Source: Actinostola sp. cb2023
Lineage: Eukaryota; Cnidaria; Anthozoa; Actiniaria; Actinostolidae
Length of the DNA stretch: 64,000 nt
Direction of reading: 5' to 3'
NCBI GenBank assembly: GCA_033675265.1
Contig: JAUJYZ010000724.1
Coordinates: 20,001-84,000, forward strand
Shown here: one piece after another, positions 42,399-53,205 of the stretch
Position numbering within the stretch: position 1 is the stretch's first letter
Layout of the letters: each line of letters opens with the position of its first letter
Notes under the pieces: model-generated
Seen by the model: the letters and a program-made list of their open reading frames with translations, nothing else
Database searches by the model: none
Told to the model about the DNA's origin: nothing
Position numbers and translations under genes: made by a program

Positions 42399-44192
42399 TT
42401 ATCTCTCTCTTTTCTTGATGAGTAGATGACAGTACATGTCGAATATTAGTATATTTACCAAATCAGTGGATAGCAATTTTGCTCCAGCTCCAGCTCCAGC
42501 TCCAGCTCCAGCTCCAGCTCCAGCTCCAGCTCCAGCTCCAGCTCCAGCTCCAGCTCCAGCTCCAGCTCCAGCTCCAGCTCCAGCTCCAGCTCCAGCTCCA
42601 GCTCCAGCTTGCTCTTGCTCTTGCTCTTGCTCTTGCTCTTGCTCTTGCTCTTGCTCTTGCTCTTGCTCTTGCTCTTGCTCTTGCTCTTGCTCTTGCTCTT
42701 GCTCTTGCTCTTGATCTTGCTCTTGCTCTTGCTCTTGCTCTTGCTCTTGCTCTTGCTCTTGCTCTTGCTCTTGCTCTTGCTCTTGCTCTTGCTCTTGCTC
42801 TTGCTCTTGCTCTTGCTCTTGCTCTTGCTCTTGCTCTTGCTCTTGCTCTTGCTCTTGCTCTTGCTCTTGCTCTTGCTCTTGCTCTTGCTCTTGCTCTTGC
42901 TCTTGCTCTTGCTCTTGCTCTTGCTCTTGCTCTTGCTCTTGCTCTTGCTCTTGCTCTTGCTCTTGCTCTTGCTCTTGCTCTTGCTCTTGCTCTTGCTCTT
43001 GCTCTTGCTCTTGCTCTTGCTCTTGCTCTTGCTCTTGCTCTTGCTCTTGCTCTTGCTCTTGCTCTTGCTCTTGCTCTTGCTCTTGCTCTTGCTCTTGCTC
43101 TTGCTCTTGCTCTTGCTCTTGCTCTTGCTCTTGCTCTTGCTCTTGCTCTTGCTCTTGCTCTTGCTCTTGCTCTTGCTCTTGCTCTTGCTCTTGCTCTTGC
43201 TCTTGCTCTTGCTCTTGCTCTTGCTCGGCTAAGAATAGTGGTGAAAGTGGTGGAGTGAGTGGTGGTGGTTGGCGAAGTTGTTTCTGTTGACATTCTATGC
43301 TGATCCTTGTGATTCTCTTTCCACTATCCATCGATAAGACGCCAACTCGAGAAGTACCTTTGCAAGGAACTAAATTCTTCAACTCGTCTCCAAATCCAGG
43401 TATTTTCCACGCATAAAGACCCAAATTAATGAAAGAATTTGAAAACAAAAGAACTTTTGATGCTTCCATTACGTTTTCTGAATGAGAGCACGAGCCAGTT
43501 TTGTAGCAACTCACCATAAGAACTCCATGCGGTATGGAAGTGACAATAGACGCAACTGACGCATAGAACAATGTCTTACATAGTTTGACTTGTATGTGGG
43601 AATGGCTGCTGGAGGTGACCGAATAGAACCTCAGTCTTATATAAATACTGCTGTAACATATTATCATTATAATCAGAGATGTAAACACCAGAGGCAATGT
43701 TAAAGAAAGATTCAATTCTGTACGGTACTCCGCTTGGTCACAGCGTGTGATAAGAGATGCCGAAGATGGAATTCCACACAGCAACCAGCTAAACATAATT
43801 CCATATATGTAGTAGTATTTGGAAGCGGTGCGATGGCGAAACGGCAGGAACACGGCACACGCTCTTTCTAGAGCGATTAAAGCAAGAGATGTCATTGACG
43901 TAGATGTCACCAATAAAGTAAACGCCAAATGAAAAGAGTCGTAAACTTTCTCGCAAGATTTCGCTGAATTCTTGGGTGGCCTTTTAAAATGAAGACAGTT
44001 GGAGCCTGTGAGAATAGTTGTGATTCCAACCAAAAGGTCAACGATTGTGAGATTGATGAGAAAGAAGCAGGATTTGTGACGACGGGATCTTTTCACAAAA
44101 ACCAAGAAGGCAAGAGCATTGCAGACAATGATGACGACTGCTTCAACCAAGAAAATGATGCACCAATGCATGGGTGCGTGATCATCGCCCAT
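42399..44192 (-). CDS. Class A GPCR, type I, with giant (Glu-Gln)n (Ala-Gly)n tail
   Basis: 597 residues from ATG 44192 (MGDDHAPMHWCIIF). Receptor part, residues 1-300: CNALAFLVFVKRSRRHK, NLTIVDLLVG, Cys before TM3 (SCEKVY), ALERACAVFLPFRHR, TM4 Trp, ECL2 RCDQAE, YSSIYIRLRFY, KLCKTLFYASVASIV, NSFINLGLYAWKIPGFGDE. The tail starts normally (VPCKGTSRVG, a Pro-rich stretch) and at about residue 322 becomes about 103 Glu-Gln dipeptides (one Asp variant) encoded by GAGCAA, then about 21 Ala-Gly dipeptides encoded by GCTGGA, then KLLSTDLVNILIF to the stop. Typical class A tails are under 100 residues. The frame is uninterrupted across about 750 bp of hexanucleotide repeat. Confidence 0.85.
   Translation of the reverse strand: MGDDHAPMHWCIIFLVEAVVIIVCNALAFLVFVKRSRRHKSCFFLINLTIVDLLVGITTILTGSNCLHFKRPPKNSAKSCEKVYDSFHLAFTLLVTSTSMTSLALIALERACAVFLPFRHRTASKYYYIYGIMFSWLLCGIPSSASLITRCDQAEYRTELNLSLTLPLVFTSLIIMIICYSSIYIRLRFYSVTSSSHSHIQVKLCKTLFYASVASIVTSIPHGVLMVSCYKTGSCSHSENVMEASKVLLFSNSFINLGLYAWKIPGFGDELKNLVPCKGTSRVGVLSMDSGKRITRISIECQQKQLRQPPPLTPPLSPLFLAEQEQEQEQEQEQEQEQEQEQEQEQEQEQEQEQEQEQEQEQEQEQEQEQEQEQEQEQEQEQEQEQEQEQEQEQEQEQEQEQEQEQEQEQEQEQEQEQEQEQEQEQEQEQEQEQEQEQEQEQEQEQEQEQEQEQEQEQEQEQEQEQEQEQEQEQEQEQEQEQEQEQEQEQEQDQEQEQEQEQEQEQEQEQEQEQEQEQEQEQEQEQEQAGAGAGAGAGAGAGAGAGAGAGAGAGAGAGAGAGAGAGAGAGAKLLSTDLVNILIFDMYCHLLIKKRER
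42479..42608. repeat. (GCTCCA)n hexanucleotide microsatellite, about 21 units
   Basis: Pure GCTCCA repeat on the plus strand (TGGAGC on the minus). In phase with the receptor frame, it encodes Ala-Gly. Confidence 0.97.
42609..43227. repeat. (GCTCTT)n hexanucleotide array, about 103 units
   Basis: Pure TTGCTC repeat with a single variant (GATCTT at about 42713). It adjoins the GCTCCA array directly, and both share GCTC plus a 2-nt variable part, so one probably arose from the other. In the receptor frame it encodes Glu-Gln. All six frames are open (Leu, Gln-Leu, Arg-Ala and so on), which is a trivial property of the repeat. Confidence 0.97.
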
Positions 44193-44940
44193 CTTTATCA
44201 GTCGATAGTTGAAAAGTCGGAGTCTGATGAAGAATGCATGGAAACGTCCTCTAAGTTTGTGTTCTTTTGACCAGAAACTTAATTAGCGATAGTTCAGTCA
44301 AAGGTCCTCAAAGTAAACAATCTTAAGCTACAGATCCAACATCTGGTGCAAAGTTTGTACTCGATCAGGGAAGAAAGGTTTTTCGACAAGAAACTTTATC
44401 GCTAGTTTAGTCAAAAGTCCTCAATTTAAATGATCTTTACATATGACTACAGCTCCAACGTGAGGTTCAGAATGGAAATTAAACGCGTCCTCTAAGTTTG
44501 TGGCTTGCTTTTCGACCAGGTAATTCACCCAAGAAACCATGCAGAACTCCGAAAGTACCCCTGGGTTTTACAAAGTTTAGAGCAACTGTCCTAGCTCATA
44601 CAAACATACATTAATCTTTTACGGCGTCGCTTCTTGGTTAACATGGCTTAATTTTGGATGTTATTTCGAGTGCAGACAGTTAGAAACAATCACCTGGCTG
44701 GAATATAAATTAAAAGGGCCGTCCAAGAGACTGATTGGAGTTTTATGGCGACAAGTTCATCACCTCTAGCAGGTGAATTATCACGCTGAGCCTCTTCAAC
44801 TGCTCTTTAATCTAACTTCAATTGTCGTCCCGTAGTTCCAATTATAAAATATGCCAACCATGCAACTGGTAAACCCGATCCGAAACTGGAAAAGGCCCTA
44901 AACTCACACTGTAATTTTAAGAGAAAAAAAAAACTTGTAA
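44193..44940. other. Intergenic upstream of the 44-kb GPCR
   Basis: Contains a partial duplication: AGTTCAGTCAAAGGTCCTCA (44294) and TTTAGTCAAAAGTCCTCAAT (44405) with similar flanks (TTTTCGACAAGAAACTTTAT). No gene. Confidence 0.5.
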
Positions 44941-44945
44941 TATTA

Positions 44946-45477
44946 GGCTGTGTTCACACTGGGACTTTTCGATCTAGAATCAAGACGTTAAATGTTTACA
45001 TAGCAATTAATGGTTAGAGTAAAGCGTTCACACACGCGATAAGTTACCGAGCTGAGCTGTCACATTGCTGTCGTCACTCCTCTCATTGTCGGGAATTCAA
45101 TCGCGCGCCAAGTTGAAAAAAATGGCTGAAGACGTAGCGAAAGCCAAATACTTGAAGCTAAACGATATTATTATTCGCCATGAATTACTCGCTAGAACTT
45201 CAACAAGAGATAAGAAGAACTCGGTACCATTAGCGCCAAATTCACACGCTTAATTAATTCAATTAACTCAATAACTCATTTGATTGGTCGCTTTTGTTGT
45301 GGTACGGCTACAACCCTAGTTCGGAACTGGGGTCGAAACGTCTAAGTAAGCATTGGCTTTTTCTTTGAAGTTTAGCTCTTTGCCGGCAATAGTTCGTGGT
45401 ATTCAACTTTGTGTGTGAACGCTTAAGCAAACATGACCGGCTTTAATCGAGAAGAAAGTCCCAGTGTGAACGCAGCC
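44946..45477. mobile_element. TIR DNA element of 532 bp
   Basis: Termini GGCTGTGTTCACACTGGGAC and GTCCCAGTGTGAACGCAGCC are inverted repeats of about 23 bp with one mismatch. Sub-terminal GCGTTCACACACGCG and GTGTGTGAACGC extend the pairing. No transposase. A 62-codon ORF inside is not recognisable. No unambiguous target duplication. Confidence 0.65.
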
Positions 45478-46480
45478 TTGTAAAGTGCAAAAAAAGAAAA
45501 AAAGAAAAAAAAAGAAAAAAGTAAAAAAGAGAAACAAATTAAAATTACTTTCCACAAAGTATATCAAATCGCCTACGGCTCGTGTTTCTCCCTACTTCTT
45601 TCGTGCTTTCGTCACTTCCTGCGTGCTTTATTACTGAACGGTGAGCTCGGCTGAAGCTGTTCTATTTGCTTTATTACATAGAAAATATGGAATTTTGATC
45701 AAGAAAGATTCGAACAAGAATGGTGAAAAAATGGCAAGAAATTTGAGGATTCTGTTGCCAGTGTTTTTGAATAAAAGTTTAGCGAGTGAAATGCGTGCGC
45801 TCGATTATATTTCTTCTACGTTATATATTTGAACATTTGTTTAGTTTTAGTTATAAACAAAGAATAAAGAGTATTCAGAGGCTCACGTGCCACGAAATTT
45901 TCGATTTTAGAGGTGTCACTCAACACATCAAAATCAAGTTTCGATTCATGAGAGTGTTTCATTAAGAAAATCAATAAACATCACATCGCAATTTGTACAC
46001 GTTCATTTACAGATGTATTGACGTTTGGTAGAATAATGCAAGAGACCCATGCCACTAGTTGAATTAAAGAGCTGTTCGTTTCTCATAATATAACCAAAAT
46101 CTTGATAAAAAATCTTGATAAAAAATCTTGATAAAAAATCTGGATAAAAAATCTGGATAAACTGATCTGGATAAAAAATCTTGAGAAAAAATCTTGAGAA
46201 AAAATCTTGAGAAAAAATCTTGAGAAGAAATTTGATTATAAAAATATGCGATAAATTAATATTCTTAAACTGTATGTTAAGCTTGATCTCAGTTTTTGGT
46301 GAAATTAAATCTCGTAAATCAAACAATCCAATTGTGATATACAGTTCTTTATTTCTTCACTATTTGACTTCATAATCACTTAAGAATACATGATTTTCTC
46401 TACTTTTGTAGGCTTACGAAAAAATCAACTTGGAAAGTGAATTAACCCACTCAGGGCCGCTAATCAGTTAAGATTCACCT
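45478..46480. other. Intergenic, with a 15/16-bp tandem repeat
   Basis: A/G-rich run at 45488-45535. 46098-46226 is a tandem of AAAAAATCTTGATAA-like units (variants TGGATAA, TGAGAA). No gene. Confidence 0.55.
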
Positions 46481-46960
46481 AAAAATACATCAAGGATATT
46501 AAGCTTGTCATGAAAATTCTACGTCAAAGTTATTTCAGTTAGTTATATGCCGCCGGATGTTTCAAAGATGCAGTTTGTCCGCACTCGCGAAAAAAGGTTC
46601 CCACCAACGAATTTAAGATTGGCCGGTGGGACTTTCAAGTTTACAAGTAATTTTCATCACATAGTTGAATGTTGAGGAGCTACAAGTACCGAGCAACGAC
46701 TCAGATTGCCGGTAGTCCAATTAAAGGTTGGTCGGACAAGAGGGTACTTGTACTTTCTGAGAAGAACGATTCTCTAGAGAACATATTAAACTTTGAAAGC
46801 CGGTCCCACGAATCTTGAAGACGTTGCTGGAGCAGCTTTTCTTGCGAGTGACAAACTCATCTCATAAGACAGAAAAGCACCCTTTGAACTGACATCGGTC
46901 ATAACAGTGAAATAACTTTAATTTCACGTAGAATATAATCATTCATGACAAAAGTAACCA
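46481..46960. repeat. Foldback element, family also at 51.0-51.2 and 51.6-51.7 kb
   Basis: Left arm CATGAAAATTCTACGTCAAA, AGTTATTTCAGTTAG, CCGGATGTTTCAAAG, CACTCGCGAAAA. Right arm (46843-46955) carries the complements (TTGCGAGTGACAAACTCATC, AAATAACTTTAATTTCACGT). Related single arms occur at 51017-51170 and 51605-51725. Confidence 0.6.
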
Positions 46961-47282
46961 TCGTAGATTGGGTTCCTAACGATCAACAATGTTGGTTCTA
47001 ACAATGTTCGATAGTTGGGCCGCTCGGGCTTATAACTCGAAATTAATTTTTCATTTTTTTTTTAGATGAATGTCATGTATATTGATAAATATGTATTTAC
47101 TGCCACGTCCCCGATTCAGTCAAACGTTAAATACTGCATTCAGTTGCTGATAGTGAAGTTTTGATATTTAATATATGTTTTGCACCTGCCCGATGTCGAT
47201 ATGAATGTCGGTGTGAGTGTCATCTTATGATCTTTACAATATAAAATAGATCCTGGCTAGTTGCTTGAAAGTATACATTAAA

Positions 47283-47565
47283 TTGCAGAATCGTTGTCGG
47301 GTTCAAAATCATAGAACATAGAAGCTGAGACCGCAAGGGATACCTGGGAAAGCGGTAAATGAGTCAAATAACGTCGCTTATTCGTAATTTATTTCCCGAA
47401 TATCTGTAGAATTTTGCTTAGAGAGATCATTTCTTTCAATAACTGAACACCAAAAATTTCCTCTGACAACATAAAACTTAGCTGATTTACCGCTTACCCA
47501 TACATCCTAGCGGTCTCAGCTTCAATGTTCACTATGATTTTGAATCCGATTGTGCAATTTAGTGT
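47283..47565. repeat. Inverted-repeat element related to 0.85-1.26 kb
   Basis: Arms TTGCAGAATCGTTGTCGGGT, AAATCATAGAACATAGAAGC and their complements near 47507-47565 (AGCGGTCTCAGCTTCAATGT). Interior differs from the 1-kb element, so the outer sequence defines the family. Confidence 0.65.
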
Positions 47566-47980
47566 ATTCAGGTTATCATTTTCACAATGAATATATGTCT
47601 GTAGATCGACATGATATAAGTCTTTTATGAGATTAATTTCCTATAAGATTTCGATTTGATTAATGAGAGAATTTGACTTTTATTTTACAATGAATGAAAA
47701 CTCTACAATTGTGAATAACAATATCAATATAGATTTAGAGATGACTTTGATGGATTTGTCAACGGTGATATTGTCACTGGCTTTATGTATATGAAATTCG
47801 CGCTGATCGATCACTACTTAACTGCTAACGTTATCTAAAGTTTAATTGAAATCTTTCCTACTGTGTATACCGTAACAATAATAATGTATATACTGACACT
47901 TGTACACATACAGTCTAAAGAGAAAAAGAAAATAAAGGTCAGTCTTCAATATATGTTTCTTGTTAGTAGCATGTACATGC
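47566..47980. other. Intergenic, no feature recognised
   Basis: AT-rich unique sequence. Confidence 0.5.
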
Positions 47981-47990
47981 AATGAAGAGC

Positions 47991-48380
47991 TCAATGAGGG
48001 TTTATCATGACGTAATTTCAAAACTTATAGGAGACATAGGACAAAAAAATGATTACCATAGCTGCAAAGAGCTCGTTGAAATTAGTAAAAATGTGAAGTT
48101 TGGAAAAGATCGCTTCACAAATTGCGAAGATATGGATTTTCAAAAATCAAAATTTTATATGAAAACCTTTGGAAATATTTACGCTGGTAGGCAACTCTTG
48201 CCTACGAACAAAGGTTTTCATACAAGATTTCGATTTTTGAAAATTCATATCATCGCAATTGTGAAGCGATCTTTTCCAAACTTCATATTTTTACTAATTT
48301 CAACGAGTTCTTTCCAGCTATGATAATCATTTTTTTGTCCTATATATGAGTTTTGAAATTACATGATAAACCTTCATTGA
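47991..48380. repeat. Foldback element with arms of about 190 bp
   Basis: Starts TCAATGAGGGTTTATCATGA and ends TACATGATAAACCTTCATTGA. Arms pair almost completely around a short loop (GTAGGCAACTCTTGCCTAC, about 48187-48205, itself a perfect small hairpin). A long ORF across it is a by-product of the hairpin. Confidence 0.75.
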
Positions 48381-48448
48381 ACATATACGGTGGAATATAA
48401 ACATGATAAATGCCATTGCACTTTCCCCTCTAGCACTCACTCAACTCT

Positions 48449-49393
48449 TCATTCCCTGTGGATATGCTTCATTGTGGATACTTCAAGTTGATTCATTACC
48501 GTTACTCGGTTTTTCCTACATTTGCAATATATGTTTTTAAATTCTCGTCTAAATTCGGGCATTCTGAAAGAGTACACAATGAGATTAAAGAAGGAGTTCG
48601 TGTAGAGCACTAACGTAACACCAACTCCCAGCCTTGCTGTGTACATCGTAGGATATAGGAATCCCACCACGTCGGTTATTGTTTTAGGAAGCCAAGTCGC
48701 AAGGGAGATTAGTGTCACAATGAACAGAGTTTTAGACAGTTTATTGTTCTCTTGAACAGTTCTGCTGTTACAAAACCTGGAAAAGAACCTCATTTTGATC
48801 CAAACTGATGTGTAGCAAACACAGATTGTCACCAGTGAGAAAACCGTGAGGAATAAAAAAGGTACGACGAAGCCCTCGTGGTTCGGCATAGGGCCGCTAC
48901 TGCTTAGGTGATACACAAATAGTGTCGAGTTCAAAGCTGCAAGAACCCAAGCAAAAACAACAGCAGAAAAATAATGCCAACCTCTAGCCGCAAGACGATG
49001 GCGAATTGGCCAGAAAACTACACAAACTCTCTCGAAGGAGATCACAGAAAGAGACATCATTGAGGCGTTTGAACTTGTCATCATCACAGTAACTAAAATC
49101 ACCATAGATTTGGCATTTAGTTGTGGAGGCTCGGAGACGCTTTGGACGATGTCAAAGACGATGCCAAAAAGGCCAACCATTAAGTCCGCAACGGTTAAGT
49201 TCACAAGAAGGTAGTTTGATTTTCTGTTACGAACATTTCTCTTGAGAAAAATTGTCAAGGCAATGCAATTGCCAACTGCGATAGCAAGACAAATCGGGGA
49301 GCTTGATGGAATCCACATTTGATTCCATTCCTGTTGCCAGCTCTTTATCTTCTTTATGTGGTTCGTCGTGTTATGTAGTTTGTGTGGATACAT
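48449..49393 (-). CDS. Class A GPCR, type II-like, intact
   Basis: 314 residues if started at the first ATG (49393, MYPHKLHNTTN). NTT near residue 8 is an N-glycosylation sequon. TM1 VGNCIALTIFLKRN, TM2 NLTVADLMVG, TM3 end FERVCVVFWPIRHR (Glu-Arg-Val), TM4 Trp (AWVLAALNS), TM6 ATWLPKTITDV, TM7 NSFFNLIVYSFRMPEFRREFKNI, then CKCRKNRV, a short basic tail of about 25 residues. More distant from the 27/35-kb receptors than they are from each other. The receptor fragment at 53.2 kb is its closest relative here. No lesion. Confidence 0.9.
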   Translation of the reverse strand: MYPHKLHNTTNHIKKIKSWQQEWNQMWIPSSSPICLAIAVGNCIALTIFLKRNVRNRKSNYLLVNLTVADLMVGLFGIVFDIVQSVSEPPQLNAKSMVILVTVMMTSSNASMMSLSVISFERVCVVFWPIRHRLAARGWHYFSAVVFAWVLAALNSTLFVYHLSSSGPMPNHEGFVVPFLFLTVFSLVTICVCYTSVWIKMRFFSRFCNSRTVQENNKLSKTLFIVTLISLATWLPKTITDVVGFLYPTMYTARLGVGVTLVLYTNSFFNLIVYSFRMPEFRREFKNIYCKCRKNRVTVMNQLEVSTMKHIHRE

Positions 49394-49524
49394 CGAGCTT
49401 GGCAATGGAATGACCACAATGTCGACAATACGGTATACGTTGCTGTTGCACTCTCCACTTATATACTGTCAATATTGAAGCAGATGTTTTAGAAGATAAG
49501 TTCCGTGGAGCACTCTAAGTGAAG

Positions 49525-50969
49525 CATGGCGAACAATTTCATACACCATGGCCGCGCGCACTCACTCGTATTCAATTACGAGTCACTTCAAAATTACAGA
49601 GAAAACAGTGCAATTTGATTTAATTTTTGTCGTACCTCTTATATTATTACGGTTCCTCAATCTCCACAAGTCCCAAATCATTCTTACATACTTCGTCTCG
49701 TCCATGGTTCGTGTTTCTCTCATGTGGAATATGTGTAAAAGTGTTCCCAAGTGCGATGAAAAATAGGTAAAATTAGCTAAGCATCTGCCATACTTGTCTT
49801 TGTAACTAACCCGAGATGCCGTACAGTTATTGTAGTTCAGAACATCTTTCAGGTCTTGGAGCTGATTTCCACAAGTCTGATTCGAAAGTTCAAGTGTCCA
49901 TTTCAAATAACTCCATAATAAAACCGCTAAAAATGTCCTCTTTGGTTGTTCCAAAATCATTTACAACTTGGTAGTTTTTCGGTGATTATCCCATTGTTGT
50001 CCTTTTGGGTTTTTCCGTAGCAATACCTCTTGCGTTTGAAACACAATTGTGCGTTTGTGAACGATCTATTGGTAAATTGAGTATTACAACCTTGTTACAG
50101 AAAGATCAAAGTTTCTGATGAAGTATGTTTTATGGAGATCGGCGTTACTATGGCAACGCTGAGACAGAATTCCTCTTTTTACATATTCTCGATTTCTATA
50201 GATTCTAGGGGGTTATTTTTGGGAAATGCTCTTGTGATCTTATAGTGGGCATAATTCTCTCTAGTTCTAGTGAATACAAGCAAATTCTGTGAGAGTGTTT
50301 TTGAGATATATTCGATGAAAATGTTTGAGTATATAATTCAAGCGTAAATAAAGTAATTAAATCAATCACCTGAAATCCAAGTAAATCGGGCGTATCAAAA
50401 TTCAATTTTAGTCTTCAATTGTTTCAATGTTATTGAACTACTCTACTGGAAAAGTTGAGAGAAATCGCTTGCAATGATATCGGAAAATGTGAGCTCAAGT
50501 CATACACGATGAGGTGTTTACTTTGCTCTTGTTGTCCACAATTCGTTCTATTTTTACTAAAAAAGTCATAATTAAAAATGCCGTCGGTAAATTTTGTTTA
50601 AAATTGATTATGCTCAAATTTAGATTGTAGCTGAGATGTTCTTGTAAAATCAAGCTCATTGAAACATTTTAAGGCCGCCAAATATAAGCTTCAAATCAGA
50701 ACATTTTTCAACCAGTTTTAGTTGTTGATTCATTATGCAGCTCTTTTGTTCTAGTTTTGCACCTTCCCTTGTGCATTCCACCTTGCGAACGCTTTTCCGA
50801 AATATGCTAATCTGCAGTATTATAATAACAATAGACAAAAATAAAAGCAGTGTAATATCACACAATCGCTCTAATTTTACGATAAAAGGCCAATGTTTTC
50901 TTAGAATAAAAACGTGTCATTTACGCGCCAGCAATGTCATCCGCTGACTGTATGAAATTGTTCGCCATG
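49525..50969. mobile_element. Candidate 1.45-kb element with perfect 21-bp terminal inverted repeats
   Basis: CATGGCGAACAATTTCATAC plus A at 49525-49545 and its exact reverse complement at 50949-50969. No target duplication identified and no transposase recognised. It could also be two unrelated copies of a motif. Contains the ORF at 49583-49960. Confidence 0.4.
49583..49960 (-). CDS. Hypothetical 125-residue protein, possibly secreted
   Basis: Real ATG at 49960. Residues 9-25 (TFLAVLLWSYLKWTLEL) are hydrophobic and could be a signal peptide or anchor. They are followed by three sequons (NQT, NCT, NFT) and Cys residues in LSNQTCGNQL, NYNNCTAS and YGRCLANF. The C-terminal part is basic and unremarkable. 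I do not recognise a family. It may be one exon of a larger gene or a chance ORF, and it sits between 21-bp inverted repeats. Confidence 0.25.
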   Translation of the reverse strand: MILEQPKRTFLAVLLWSYLKWTLELSNQTCGNQLQDLKDVLNYNNCTASRVSYKDKYGRCLANFTYFSSHLGTLLHIFHMRETRTMDETKYVRMIWDLWRLRNRNNIRGTTKIKSNCTVFSVILK

Positions 50970-51895
50970 GTGGTCTTGTAGTTAATTGCATGTGCATGTT
51001 TTAACTAACTTTTAAATCCAAAAAATCACTTCAAAATACATCAAGGATAAGTTTGACATGAAATTTCTACGTCAAAGTTATTTCAGTTAGTCATAGACAA
51101 GTAATTATGGCCGGATGTTTCAAAACATTGCTTTTCTGTCTTATGACATGCAGTTTGCCACTCGCGAAACTGAAAGGTTTCCAGCTCCACGAATTCTCAA
51201 GAGCACTGATGGAGAGGGGGGAGTAAAGTGCGCACCGTCGGCCTCAAGTTTATTAGTATATGAGTACTATTACCGACGTTAAATAAGGCTTTGTACGGAC
51301 CAGCTCCAAAAATCCGTATCTGCCCAATCACGTGACTTTCTCCGAAGGTTTTATTAAGAGCGCGCGCACGGGGAAATACGGGTCATATGATAAGGACATT
51401 TACTTTACTTTACTTTCACGATTCGTTGCCCCCGGACGTTTAAGGCCTAGAAGTAATTATCATCATCACACTTGAATGTTGCGGCGGAATTACAAGAGTG
51501 CGTGGTCCACCATATCTTCTAAAACTAAAAAACTAAAAACTAAGCTCATCATATGAGTCTTGTTGAGGAAATGTGTGGATACATCGACCATGATTGAAAT
51601 AGAAAGACTAAGATGTCATGAACATTATATACCTCTAAGTTATTTCACTTAGATATGGCCGGACGTTTCAAAGGAATGCTTAGCTTTTCTGACGTCTTAT
51701 GTCTGTCACTCGCGAAAAAACTCGAGTGACAACTTGGATGAAATACTAACAAATTTTGTGCCGTTATTTTGAGACGACATTATGGGAAAATAATGCCGTC
51801 TCTCTGTACATGTAGATCAAAATCTTTAGAGAATCGCGATACTAAAACTAATGTTGTATTAAATTTGACGACCTATCATCGATCCAATTTAATTT
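50970..51895. repeat. Dispersed repeat arms and spacer
   Basis: 51017-51170 and 51605-51725 are copies of the 46.5-kb foldback arm (AAATTTCTACGTCAAAGTTA, GCCGGATGTTTCAAA, CACTCGCGAAA). TTACTTTACTTTACTTT microsatellite at 51402-51417. No supported gene. Confidence 0.5.
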
Positions 51896-53205
51896 TCTGC
51901 CGCTTGTTCCACCTCACTCCAGCAGTTCTTCCCGACAAATGCATTCTATTCCTACGCTCCCTCAACGACCTATAATAATCGATCCACTCTTAAACTGACC
52001 TACAGTTATTTACACCTGATTCCAGTTCTTCCCGCCAAATCCATTCTATTCCTACGCTCCCTCGACGACCTATAATAATCGATCCACTCTTAAACTGACC
52101 TACAAGCATTTACACCTGATTCCAGTTCTTCCCACCAAATCCATTCTATTCCTACGCTCCCTCGACGATCTATAATAATCGATCCACTCTTAAACTGACC
52201 TACAGTTATTTACACCTGATTCCAGTTCTTCCCGCCAAATCCATTCTATTCCTACGCTCCCTCGACGACCTATAATAATCGATCCACTCTTAAACTGACC
52301 TACAGTTATTTACACCTCACTCCAGTTCTTCTAGCCAAATTCATTCTATTCCTACGCTCCCTCGACGACCTATAATAATCGATCCACTCTTAAACTGACC
52401 TACAGTTATTTACACCTCACTCCAGTTCTTCTAGCCAAATTCATTCTATTCCTACGCTCCCTCAACGACCTATAATAATCGATCCACTCTTAAGCTGACC
52501 TACAGTTATTTACACCTCACTCCAGTTCTTCTAGCCAAATTCATTCTATTCCTACGCTCCCTCAACGACCTATAATAATCGATCCACTCTTAAGCTGACC
52601 TACAGTTATTTACACCTCACTCCAGTTCTTCTAGCCAAATTCATTCTATTCCTACGCTCCCTCAACGACCTATAATAATCGATCCACTCTTAAGCTGACC
52701 TACAGTTATTTTCACCTCACTCCAGTTCTTCTAGCCAAATTCATTCTATTCCTACGCTCCCTCAACGACCTATAATAATCGATCCACTCTTAAGCTGACC
52801 TACAGTTATTTACACCTCACTCCAGTTCTTCCCGCCAAATTCATTCTATTCCTACGCTCCCTCAACGACCTATAATAATCGATCCACTCTTAAGCTGACC
52901 TACAGTTATTTACACCTCACTCCAGTTCTTCTAGCCAAATTCATTCTATTCCTACGCTCCCTCAACGACCTATAATAATCGATCCACTCTTAAGCTGACC
53001 TACAGTTATTTACACCTCACTCCAGTTCTTCCCGCCAAATGCATTCTATTCCTACGCTCCCTCAACGACCTATAATAATCGATCCACTCTTAAGCTGACC
53101 TACAGTTATTTACACCTCACTCCAGTTCTTCTAGCCAAATTCATTCTATTCCTACGCTCCCTCGACGACTTATAATAATCGATTCACTCTAAACTGACCT
53201 ACAGG
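51896..53205. repeat. 100-bp satellite, about 13 copies
   Basis: Unit TCCAGTTCTTCTAGCCAAAT, TCATTCTATTCCTACGCTCC, CTCAACGACCTATAATAATC, GATCCACTCTTAAGCTGACC, TACAGTTATTTACACCTCAC. Two variants (CTAGCCAAATT and CCCGCCAAATC/T) are interleaved. The right end abuts a GPCR fragment exactly after its CKCL-stop. Confidence 0.95.

Noticed and set aside
42479..43258. Long plus-strand frames encoding (Leu)n, (Gln-Leu)n and (Ala-Leu)n
   Set aside because: They are antisense readings of the hexanucleotide array within the receptor tail. No unique sequence or proper start belongs to them.
45065..45253. 62-codon ORF inside the 45-kb TIR element
   Set aside because: Short, no recognised domain, and no similarity to a transposase that I can see.
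46003..46326. 107-codon Phe/Ile-rich ORF
   Set aside because: Created by the 15/16-bp AATCTTGATAAA tandem repeat.
47982..48323. 113-codon ORF
   Set aside because: Lies entirely within a foldback hairpin; its second half is the antisense of the first.
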